Assembly: GCF_002646595.1 (NCBI RefSeq)
Contig: NZ_PDUD01000024.1
Coordinates: forward strand, 244,660-308,659
Length of the DNA: 64,000 nucleotides
Direction of reading: 5' to 3'
Source of the DNA: Flavilitoribacter nigricans DSM 23189 = NBRC 102662
Lineage (GTDB): Bacteria > Bacteroidota > Bacteroidia > Chitinophagales > Saprospiraceae
The translations under genes were made by a program, and so were the position numbers. The notes beneath the pieces are model-generated. The model did not search any database, was not told where the DNA came from, and was given only the letters and a program-made list of their open reading frames with translations. Positions 1 through 6,898 of this stretch are shown here, piece by piece (the stretch's first letter is position 1; each line of letters opens with the position of its first letter).

Positions 1-31
1 CCCCCTCTACCCTCTACTCTATTCCCTCTAC

Positions 32-52
32 CTAAGTTGCATCGCAACTTAG
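32..52. repeat. Short perfect hairpin upstream of the EamA gene
   Basis: Perfect 9-bp inverted repeat CTAAGTTGC / GCAACTTAG with a 3-base loop, preceded by a CT-rich low-complexity stretch (1-31). It could be the terminator of a gene left of the window or a dispersed palindrome. There is no T-run immediately after it, so a terminator role is uncertain. Confidence 0.45.
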
Positions 53-81
53 ACTAATTAATCATCAGATCCGGCAAAGTC

Positions 82-990
82 ATGACGCCAATCCAACGCT
101 CGTACGTCGAACTCCACATTGCGGTATTCCTGTTCGGGTTTACCGCTATTCTGGGGGACCTGATCAGCCTGCCGGCACTGAGTCTGGTTTGGTGGCGGGT
201 ATTTTTTACCACCCTGAGTTTTCCTTTTATCGTACCGGTGATCCGGCTGTTCCGGACTACCCCCACCAAAACGCTGCTCAAGTTCATGGGGATCGGGTTG
301 ATCGTGGCCCTGCACTGGGTCTGCTTTTTCGGGGCCATCAAGTTATCCAACCCATCCATCGTACTGGTCTGCATGGCTACGACCTCTTTTTTCACTTCAC
401 TGGTGGAACCGATTTTCTCCAAAAAGAAGATCAAGACCTACGAGATCGTTCTGGGATTAATGATCGTTCCCGGCATGATCCTGATCGTGAACGGGGCGGA
501 AGTAGGCATGCTGCTAGGGATTGGGATCGGATTAACGGCGGCACTTCTGGCCGCTTTTTTTGCTACGCTGAACAAACTGCTCGTAGGTAAGTTGGACGAA
601 AAAAGTGTCAGTTTCCTGGAATTGGGCTCGGCCTGGCTATTCCTTTCTCTGGTCATTCCGGTGTACTACTGGTTCTCGGAAGAGGGGCGGTCGCTGGACT
701 TCTGGCCCCAAAGTACGGATTGGCTCTATCTGACCATCCTGGCACTCTTGTGTACCACCCTGGCTTACGTACTGGCGCTGCGTTCGCTGCGTCATCTTAC
801 CGCCTTTGCCTCTAATCTGACGGTAAATCTCGAACCGGTTTACGGCATCGTCCTGGCCTTTTTACTATTGGACGACAAGCAGGAACTCGACCCGGGATTT
901 TACTGGGGAGCGCTGGTCATTTTACTCGCTGTGTTCTCCTACCCGGTAATGCGAAGATGGAACAAACGCAAACAGAACTCAACCTTATAG
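82..990 (+). CDS. EamA/DMT-family membrane transporter
   Basis: Predicted inner-membrane permease of the drug/metabolite transporter superfamily. The 302 residues contain about ten hydrophobic helices laid out as two tandem EamA repeats (about residues 8-140 and 145-290), the usual architecture and length of the family, and end in a short basic cytoplasmic tail. Family members exchange or export small metabolites; nothing in the sequence fixes the substrate. The ATG at 82 leaves the first helix intact. kynU follows 38 bp downstream on the same strand, so co-transcription is possible, and an amino-acid-related substrate would fit, but that is only inference from context. Confidence 0.85.
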   Translation: MTPIQRSYVELHIAVFLFGFTAILGDLISLPALSLVWWRVFFTTLSFPFIVPVIRLFRTTPTKTLLKFMGIGLIVALHWVCFFGAIKLSNPSIVLVCMATTSFFTSLVEPIFSKKKIKTYEIVLGLMIVPGMILIVNGAEVGMLLGIGIGLTAALLAAFFATLNKLLVGKLDEKSVSFLELGSAWLFLSLVIPVYYWFSEEGRSLDFWPQSTDWLYLTILALLCTTLAYVLALRSLRHLTAFASNLTVNLEPVYGIVLAFLLLDDKQELDPGFYWGALVILLAVFSYPVMRRWNKRKQNSTL

Positions 991-1028
991 TGTCAAATTT
1001 GTAGGATATAAGTTCGAGCTCCCGGAGA

Positions 1029-2372
1029 ATGTCCGGAGACTTTAAAACATTCATAACCACCGACATGCTAAAAACGGACCACCAATCTTCTCTGGCTTAT
1101 GCCCGTGCATTGGACGAAAAAGACCAACTGGCGGAGTTCAGATCAGCTTACCACATCCCTGCGCATGGGGGTAATCCGGCGATCTACCTCTGCGGCAATT
1201 CGCTAGGGCTTCAACCGAAAGCCACGGCCGGAGCGCTGGAAGAAGAACTCAGGCAATGGCAGGAAAAAGCCGTGGAAGGCTGGTTCGAGGGAGATCGCCC
1301 CTGGCTATCGTACCATAAATACCTGCAGGCACCGCTGAGCGGGGTAGTCGGGGCGGAAACGGAGGAGGTAATCGTCATGAATACCCTTACGGTCAATCTG
1401 CATCTGCTGATGGTGAGCTTTTACCGCCCTACTTCCCGGAGATACAAGATCATTATGGAGGCCGGTGCCTTTCCTTCCGATCAGTACGCGCTGGCCAGTC
1501 AGGTTCGTTTTCACGGATACGATCCGCAGGAAGCCATCGTGGAGGTCCAGCCGCGGGCAGGAGAGATCCACCTGCGGACAGAAGATATTCTGCAAACCAT
1601 CGATCAAAACGGAGCAGAAACGGCGCTGGTGCTTTTCGGAGGTGTCAATTATTACACCGGTCAGTATTTCGATTTGCCGGCCATTACCGAAGCGGCCCAT
1701 CGCGCCGGGGCTTATGCAGGTTTTGACCTCGCCCACGCGGCGGGTAACGTCCCGATGCAGCTGCACGACTGGAAGGTAGATTTTGCGGTATGGTGCAGTT
1801 ATAAATACCTCAATTCGGGACCGGGTGGTCCCAGCGGAGCCTTCATTCACGCCCGGCACGGAAATGATCCGGATCTCCCGCGATTTGCCGGCTGGTGGGG
1901 ACAAAAAGAGGAGGAACGCTTTTTGATGCAGAAAACCTTCCACCCGATTCCCGGAGCTGCCGGCTGGCAGATCAGTACCGTGCCGATCATGAGCATGGCA
2001 CCGCACCGGATAAGCCTGGAACTTTTCGATCGGGCGGGTATGGACCGCCTGCACGCCAAAAGTGAGTTGCTGACCGATTACCTCAGTTGGCAACTGGACC
2101 GGCTCAACCGGCAGGAACACCGCTTTCAGATCCTGACCCCGTCGGAATTGTCCGCCAGAGGCAGCCAGCTATCGATCTACCTGGAAAAAGAAGGAAAGAA
2201 CCTGTTTGACCACCTCAGCCGCCACGGAGTGATCTGTGACTGGCGCGAAGACAATCTTTTCCATTCGGGCGGAGGCGTTATCCGGGTAGCGCCGACGGCT
2301 ATGTACAACACCTTTGAAGAAATTTATCAGTTCACAAATTTGCTGGAACAGTATTATACCCCAAAATCCTGA
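1029..2372 (+). CDS. kynU: Kynureninase
   Basis: PLP-dependent hydrolase that cleaves kynurenine (or 3-hydroxykynurenine) to anthranilate (or 3-hydroxyanthranilate) plus alanine, in tryptophan breakdown. 447 residues, close to the usual family length. The fold-type I aminotransferase core is clear: CGNSLGLQPK near the N terminus, the cofactor aspartate region GFDLAHAAGN, and the PLP-lysine motif WCSYKYLNSGPGG with Lys259. The start at 1029 gives a short extra N-terminal segment; an in-frame ATG at 1065 (MLKTDHQ) is an alternative. Its stop lies 4 bp before the next gene, so the two are probably co-transcribed. No other kynurenine-pathway gene is in the window. Confidence 0.93.
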   Translation: MSGDFKTFITTDMLKTDHQSSLAYARALDEKDQLAEFRSAYHIPAHGGNPAIYLCGNSLGLQPKATAGALEEELRQWQEKAVEGWFEGDRPWLSYHKYLQAPLSGVVGAETEEVIVMNTLTVNLHLLMVSFYRPTSRRYKIIMEAGAFPSDQYALASQVRFHGYDPQEAIVEVQPRAGEIHLRTEDILQTIDQNGAETALVLFGGVNYYTGQYFDLPAITEAAHRAGAYAGFDLAHAAGNVPMQLHDWKVDFAVWCSYKYLNSGPGGPSGAFIHARHGNDPDLPRFAGWWGQKEEERFLMQKTFHPIPGAAGWQISTVPIMSMAPHRISLELFDRAGMDRLHAKSELLTDYLSWQLDRLNRQEHRFQILTPSELSARGSQLSIYLEKEGKNLFDHLSRHGVICDWREDNLFHSGGGVIRVAPTAMYNTFEEIYQFTNLLEQYYTPKS

Positions 2373-2376
2373 ACCA

Positions 2377-2895
2377 ATGACTAACACCCTGATTATCTTT
2401 GCCAGCTCCCGGGAGCAGGGCAATACCCGAAAAATAGCGGAAGCCGTGCGGATGAAGTCCGGCGCCGATTTTCTGAACATCAGCGATCTGAACATCAGTG
2501 CCTACGATTATGAGCACCGCAACCGTCACGATGATTTCATTCCGACGTTTGAAAAAATCGCCGGGTACCAGAATTTTATTTTCATTACTCCCGTATACTG
2601 GTACAGTATGGCCGGCCCCATGAAGATCTTCTTTGATCGCATGACCGATCTGATGACGATCCGCAAAGATCTGGGCCGAAGCCTCGCGGGAAAAAGTATG
2701 GCGGCCATTTGCTGCAGTTCGGACGAAGAAGCCTACCCCGGTTTTTTTATGCCCTTTGCCCGTACGGCGGACTATCTGGATATGCATTACCGGGGTGATT
2801 GCCATACCTGGATCGAAGGGGGAGAGATCCCGGCTATCGTTCTCCAACAATTGGATCAACTCATCGCCAACGTCAAAGTTGGTGTCACAATCTAA
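2377..2895 (+). CDS. NAD(P)H-dependent FMN reductase / flavodoxin-like protein
   Basis: 172 residues with the flavodoxin-like fold of the NADPH-dependent FMN reductase family. The N-terminal strand and phosphate loop read IIFASSREQGNTRKIAEAV, where FMN phosphate would bind; the central segment ITPVYWYSMAGPMKIFFDR is the conserved aromatic 'PVYW' loop that contacts the isoalloxazine ring. The ATG at 2377 was preferred to an upstream in-frame start at 2314, because the latter would lie inside kynU and adds residues unlike the family. Only 4 bp separate it from kynU. The physiological electron acceptor cannot be told from sequence. Confidence 0.85.
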   Translation: MTNTLIIFASSREQGNTRKIAEAVRMKSGADFLNISDLNISAYDYEHRNRHDDFIPTFEKIAGYQNFIFITPVYWYSMAGPMKIFFDRMTDLMTIRKDLGRSLAGKSMAAICCSSDEEAYPGFFMPFARTADYLDMHYRGDCHTWIEGGEIPAIVLQQLDQLIANVKVGVTI

Positions 2896-2903
2896 ATTTG
2901 TCT

Positions 2904-3071
2904 ATGGGATATCAGAGTAGAAAACGTAATTATAAAAGTAGACGCGAGCGAAACGCCATTGCCGGCAAGCGGTTCCGAACGGTACTGATCTTTGCGGGCA
3001 TTGCACTGTTCATTATTATTCTCAAGAACCGGGTGGCCATCTGGGATTGGTTCCGCCTGTTATTCTATTGA
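2904..3071 (+). CDS. Small basic single-pass membrane protein
   Basis: 55-residue protein: a strongly basic N-terminal half (SRKRNYKSRRERN) followed by one hydrophobic helix (about residues 26-40) and a short aromatic tail. The positive-inside rule places the basic end in the cytoplasm. It begins 8 bp after the FMN reductase stop, consistent with one transcript. Longer in-frame starts would run into the reductase gene and are less likely. No known family is recognised; it may be translated but nonessential. Confidence 0.55.
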   Translation: MGYQSRKRNYKSRRERNAIAGKRFRTVLIFAGIALFIIILKNRVAIWDWFRLLFY

Positions 3072-3329
3072 TCTAACCGGTAAGTCCAGGCTGCCCGTAT
3101 TGCTCGTAACCTGCGCTAATCCCGGACTTCTTCCCTTACCGGAGCTGCCAAAAGCAGGCTCGGGGCTAAAAATGTTTAGGAAATATCGCTAAAAGCCAAC
3201 TTGGATCACTCCGGGAAGGTTTTAGCACTAAAAGTGCGGCCAAACGGACCGGAGCCCACTGCGGCAACCACCGAACGTGCCGGCTTTTCCGATTAATTTT
3301 CGTTCCTAAACACACAAAGCCCTGCTACC
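3072..3329. other. Intergenic stretch with inverted repeats
   Basis: No gene seen. It holds an 8-bp inverted repeat CCGGTAAG (about 3078) / CTTACCGG (about 3135) with an overlapping AAGTCC / GGACTT pair, so two alternative hairpins are possible, which could terminate the upstream operon. A TAATTTTC at 3294-3301 resembles the Bacteroidota -7 element with one mismatch and may start the cardiolipin synthase transcript. Confidence 0.35.
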
Positions 3330-4781
3330 ATGCTTTTCACGCTATTGTTTATCGCTTATATCCTGGCCACCATCGGGGTGGTTCTCAATTTATTGATCTC
3401 GGGTGCACGCCCCACCAAGACCATGGCCTGGCTGCTGGTGGTGATCGTGCTGCCGGTATTAGGTATCATTCTTTATCTGGTATTTGGTGTAAACCGTCGC
3501 AAATACAAATTCTACAAGATCAAGGAGGCCCAGAAAGTAAAAAAATACCTGAGCCGGGTAGATGGTTTTTACGAAGATCATTTTACGGAACAGGCCATTC
3601 TACCGGAAAATCGCGACATCTACCGCAAGACGCCCGAACTGATCTCCAAAAACTGCCGCTTTCTTCCTTACCCGGATAACAAAGCCAAGATCCTACGCAA
3701 CGGACCGGCTACCTTCGACGCTATTTTCGACGCGCTGGAAAAGGCGGAAACATTTATCCACATCCAGTACTATATCTTCGAGGAAGGAGAGCTTACCGAC
3801 CGCATGATGAAGATCTTTAAGGAAAAAGCCAAAGCGGGAGTTGAGATCCGCCTGCTGTACGACGGGGTGGGCAGCCAGTTTCTCAGCAATAAGTACACTA
3901 ATCAATTGCAGGAACTGGGTGGCAATCACAGCTGTTTCCTGCCGATCGCCAATATGCGTCCCACTTCTACCCTCAATTACCGCAATCACCGGAAGATCAT
4001 TATTGTGGACGGTAAGATCGGCTTCACCGGAGGCATCAATGTAACGGATAAATACATTCGTTCGGATGCGGGGCCGCTGGGGATCTGGCACGATATGCAC
4101 CTGCAACTGGAAGGTCCGATCGTCAACAGCCTGCAGGCGGTATTTGTGACCGACTGGAATTTTGCTACGGAGCGGGAAGAGAACGGTGATCTGTTAAAGG
4201 ATAAATACTTCCCTAAATCCGAACCTAAGGGTGACGCCGTTGCTCAGATCGTGGCCAGTGGCCCGGACTCGGATTTTTCGAGCATCCGCCAGGAATACTT
4301 TTCGCTGATCACCCAGGCCGATGATTACGTCTATATTACCAATTCCTACGTGATCCCGGGAGAAGCCATTCTGACGGCCCTCCAGACAGCCGCGCTCAGC
4401 GGGGTGGACGTCCGCCTGATCATACCGGAAACTTCGGACAGTGTAGTCGTGAAATGGGGCGTGCGTTCCTACTTCGAAGAAATGCTGCGCGCCGGGGTCC
4501 GGATCTACCTTTATAAAGATAATTTTCTCCACAGCAAGACCCTCGTGGCCGACGATGAAGTGATCTCCATAGGTACTGCCAACTTCGACCTGCGAAGCTT
4601 CGAACAAAACTTTGAGGTCAATGCCCTGGTCTACAACGAATCACTGGCAAAAGAGTTAAAATCCTACTTCATGGAAGACATTGAAAACTGTGAAGAATTA
4701 AAGCTGGAAGAATTTAAAGAACGCCCGGTCGGCGATAAGATCAAAGAAGGGATCGCGAAGATTTTTAGCCCCATCCTCTAG
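3330..4781 (+). CDS. cls: Cardiolipin synthase
   Basis: Membrane enzyme that joins two phosphatidylglycerol molecules into cardiolipin and glycerol. 483 residues: two N-terminal transmembrane helices (about 1-25 and 33-53), then two phospholipase D domains. Both HKD motifs are intact: H220-x-K222-x4-D227 in NHRKIIIVDG and H401-x-K403-x4-D408 in LHSKTLVADD, each followed by the expected GG/GTAN-type segment. Length and layout match ClsA-type enzymes. It stands alone between intergenic regions, so it is probably monocistronic. The gene symbol is at family level; I cannot separate ClsA from other Cls subtypes. Confidence 0.92.
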   Translation: MLFTLLFIAYILATIGVVLNLLISGARPTKTMAWLLVVIVLPVLGIILYLVFGVNRRKYKFYKIKEAQKVKKYLSRVDGFYEDHFTEQAILPENRDIYRKTPELISKNCRFLPYPDNKAKILRNGPATFDAIFDALEKAETFIHIQYYIFEEGELTDRMMKIFKEKAKAGVEIRLLYDGVGSQFLSNKYTNQLQELGGNHSCFLPIANMRPTSTLNYRNHRKIIIVDGKIGFTGGINVTDKYIRSDAGPLGIWHDMHLQLEGPIVNSLQAVFVTDWNFATEREENGDLLKDKYFPKSEPKGDAVAQIVASGPDSDFSSIRQEYFSLITQADDYVYITNSYVIPGEAILTALQTAALSGVDVRLIIPETSDSVVVKWGVRSYFEEMLRAGVRIYLYKDNFLHSKTLVADDEVISIGTANFDLRSFEQNFEVNALVYNESLAKELKSYFMEDIENCEELKLEEFKERPVGDKIKEGIAKIFSPIL

Positions 4782-4934
4782 TCGGCTTTAACACTTTTTC
4801 TCTGTTGATCCATCGAACACGGCATTTACGAAATGTGTTTTAAAAGCACCTACAACACTTGTATACAAATAGTTATAAATAAAGGTAATACCCCAATTAA
4901 GTACAACCATTTAAAAACCAAAAATCGTTTAACA

Positions 4935-5309
4935 ATGACACCACAAACATTATCGTCAAGCAGTATCTCAGGAACAACAGTTGTAAATGCTAAAGGTGAG
5001 AGTCTGGGTAACATCAAGGAATTGATGATCGACACCGATTCCGGCCGCGTAGCATACGCCGTATTGTCTTTCGGTGGTTTTCTCGGTTTGGGCGACAAAT
5101 ATTTCGCCATGCCCTGGGAAGCATTCAAGATCGACAGTGAAGAAGAAAAGTTTGTCCTGAACGTAGAAAAAGAACGCCTGGAAAACGCTCCGGGATTTGA
5201 CAAAGATAACTGGCCGAACCGCGCCACCCACCAAGACTACCTGGACAGCGTCTACAACCACTATGGATATACCCCGTATTGGCGTAAATCCACCTCAAAA
5301 GCATACTAA
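4935..5309 (+). CDS. PRC-barrel domain protein
   Basis: 124 residues with one PRC-barrel domain (about 10-85): the typical opening TVVNAKGESLGNIKELMID, then GRVAYAVLSFGGFLGLGDKYFAMPW split across the central strands. PRC-barrel proteins act in RNA processing (as in RimM) or photosynthetic reaction centres; stand-alone stress-associated versions like this have no settled function. The C terminus is rich in Asp, Tyr and His. The ATG at 4935 gives a normal domain start; a longer in-frame reading from 4833 is an AT-rich leader. A strong terminator lies about 80 bp downstream. Confidence 0.8.
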   Translation: MTPQTLSSSSISGTTVVNAKGESLGNIKELMIDTDSGRVAYAVLSFGGFLGLGDKYFAMPWEAFKIDSEEEKFVLNVEKERLENAPGFDKDNWPNRATHQDYLDSVYNHYGYTPYWRKSTSKAY

Positions 5310-5325
5310 TTGATGAAAACATCCC

Positions 5326-5367
5326 CCAAATGGTAGAATCAGCGTATTAATTGATCCCACCATTTGG
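5326..5367. repeat. Inverted repeat between PRC gene and its terminator
   Basis: Perfect 9-bp inverted repeat CCAAATGGT (5326-5334) / ACCATTTGG (5359-5367) with a 24-base spacer. It lies just before the terminator hairpin and could stabilise the mRNA 3' end. Confidence 0.4.
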
Positions 5368-5386
5368 ATGCAATTAAACACCCAGG

Positions 5387-5424
5387 AAAGATGGTACGGT
5401 TAACTACTGTACCATCTTTTTTTA
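5387..5424 (+). terminator. Rho-independent terminator of the PRC-barrel gene
   Basis: Perfect 11-bp stem AAAGATGGTAC (5387-5397) / GTACCATCTTT (5409-5419) running into an uninterrupted T-tract (5417-5423). Confidence 0.85.
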
Positions 5425-5918
5425 TTGGACAAAATCACAAATCTGGATTCGATTGGGAAAAAGGGAGCTCCCATGACTTTACGCAATGTATGGAAATCGA
5501 TTTCAAAAATAAGGAGTAGGCAGAAGCAAAAGAGGTTGGTTTCAGTAGCGGAAAAGACTTATTTTTGCCTGTACGAACCAAACAAATCACATAGAACACC
5601 CGGAATCTCAATTTTGTTTGGAACTTTTCGACCAAAAATTATGTTATTATAAATAGATGCAAAAAAATCTGATCAATATCCCCTTAGGTATATTTTGGCA
5701 AAATTGCGAAAGTTCTAACATTTTCGCATCCTCACGCACAGGCGTTTCAGCGCCGTTTACTGCTGCCTTGTCAATGCTTCTACAGTAGTGCCCGCTTATT
5801 GACGGGCTCACGGGATTTGTCTATCCACTATCGGATACAGGTTTTCATCGCCATGCTTAAAGCCACATTTTAAGGTTTTGACTATATTTTTCTAGCTCAT
5901 TTAAAAATTATTTTACAA
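5425..5918. other. Gene-free stretch with a possible structured leader
   Basis: No convincing gene: the short open frames here have no recognisable protein features. The right half carries closely spaced hairpins: TGCGAAA (5705-5711) / TTTCGCA (5722-5728), GGCG / CGCC (5741-5754) and GCCCG / CGGGC (5790-5807). These precede the small nuclease-like gene and could be its 5' leader or a separate small RNA. Confidence 0.3.
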
Positions 5919-6299
5919 ATGGAGAATGGTATCCTTACCGATGCGAAAGACGAGGTATTGGTTCGCAAATTGATTGAGCAGGTCGTACTGCCCAGGGGTT
6001 ATCAAAACGTAAAAGCGAATACCGAGGGATATGACACTCCTTCCAAACTTAGTCGTCCTAATGAAGAAGGAGCATTTATTCCGGACGCCACCGGAGTGCT
6101 CAACGGTAAGAAAAGTTATTTCGAACTAGCCCAAAAGACCGATGATCTTCAGGAAGTGATCACCAAGTGGAAGTTGTTGAGCAACCTGGCTAGTTTTAAA
6201 AACGGAAAGCTTTTTCTGGTTGTGCCTCACGGTAATCTTGCTTTCACCAATCGGATCTTGAACAATTACCCCATTCAGGCGGAAGTAGTTAAGATGTAA
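5919..6299 (+). CDS. Small protein with possible degenerate nuclease fold
   Basis: 126-residue protein of no family I recognise. The pattern FIPDATG ... SYFELAQKTDD followed by two helices and a strand (KLFLVVPHG) resembles the core of PD-(D/E)XK nucleases, with an Asp (in IPDA) and a Glu (in YFEL). The lysine normally two residues after the Glu is replaced by Ala and a Lys sits two further on, so activity is doubtful. No signal peptide or membrane segment, so presumably cytoplasmic. It lies alone, with a structured leader upstream and its own terminator. The nuclease link is inference from pattern only. Confidence 0.6.
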   Translation: MENGILTDAKDEVLVRKLIEQVVLPRGYQNVKANTEGYDTPSKLSRPNEEGAFIPDATGVLNGKKSYFELAQKTDDLQEVITKWKLLSNLASFKNGKLFLVVPHGNLAFTNRILNNYPIQAEVVKM

Positions 6300-6322
6300 A
6301 TTTCTTCCTCCGTGTACTCCTG

Positions 6323-6366
6323 AAAGTTGGGACGGCATACAACAGGTATGCGTTCCCAACTTTTAA
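6323..6366 (+). terminator. Terminator after the small nuclease-like gene
   Basis: Two-tier hairpin: AAAGTTGGGA (6323-6332) pairs with TCCCAACTTT (6354-6363), and inside it GCATAC (6335-6340) pairs with GTATGC (6346-6351); a short T-run follows. Confidence 0.8.
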
Positions 6367-6378
6367 TACCAATATAGT

Positions 6379-6401
6379 AGCGATCTTGATTTGCGATCGC
6401 T
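6379..6401. repeat. Small inverted repeat upstream of rpsU
   Basis: AGCGATC (6379-6385) / GATCGCT (6395-6401), about 80 bp before rpsU. It could be a regulatory hairpin in the rpsU leader; no stronger support. Confidence 0.3.
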
Positions 6402-6483
6402 GAGCTTCTCCTTCCTGGTTGAGTCCAGGTCCTGGGGATTTTATTTTTTAAGCAAACCATTTCTTTACCAAATATTTTGAACC

Positions 6484-6675
6484 ATGTTAATTATTGATGT
6501 CAAAGACAACGAGAGTATTGACCGGGCGCTGAAGCGCTACAAGCGCAAGCACCGGGACGCAAAAGTAATGCAACAGATCAGAGCCAGACAACACTATACA
6601 AAGCCCTCGATCGAACGTAGAAATCAGTTACTGAAAGCCGCTTACAAACTGAGAAAGCAGCAGGAGGTAGATTAA
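6484..6675 (+). CDS. rpsU: Small ribosomal subunit protein bS21
   Basis: 63-residue, very basic protein with the bS21 signature: N-terminal LIIDVKDNESIDRALKRYKRK followed by helices rich in Arg and Lys. bS21 binds the 30S platform near the 3' end of 16S rRNA and takes part in initiation; in Bacteroidota it is part of the complex that sequesters the anti-Shine-Dalgarno sequence, which fits the near absence of Shine-Dalgarno sites in this window. The size is normal for the phylum. It is monocistronic, with a GC-rich terminator right behind it. Confidence 0.95.
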   Translation: MLIIDVKDNESIDRALKRYKRKHRDAKVMQQIRARQHYTKPSIERRNQLLKAAYKLRKQQEVD

Positions 6676-6703
6676 ATACACCCCTCCCTTTCCGATGTCA
6701 ATT

Positions 6704-6730
6704 GGCCGCGTATGCGGCCGTTTATCTTTT
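6704..6730 (+). terminator. Terminator of rpsU
   Basis: Stem GGCCGC (6704-6709) / GCGGCC (6714-6719) with loop GTAT, followed by TTTATCTTTT. Confidence 0.8.
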
Positions 6731-6854
6731 ATGCCCCGCGGCAATCTCCCGGCCCCAATCTTTTTTCCTTCCGTCTCAATTGTCCTCATCATTACCATTT
6801 TCATCCGGCTTTATCTGGCCCACCACTTTTAAGCCCAATTCCATACCATTTGGT

Positions 6855-6862
6855 TAGCTTTG
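6855..6862 (+). promoter_or_regulatory. Promoter -7 element of murF-alr
   Basis: TAGCTTTG matches the Bacteroidota consensus TAnnTTTG exactly and sits about 37 bp before the ATG at 6899. Its position rules out the in-frame TTG at 6860 as the start. Confidence 0.6.
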
Positions 6863-6898
6863 CCCCGGCGCTCGTCCCTCACGGACGGTGCAACGATT

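Noticed and set aside
5425..5652. 75-codon frame after the PRC-barrel terminator
   Set aside because: No protein features; composition as in non-coding DNA.
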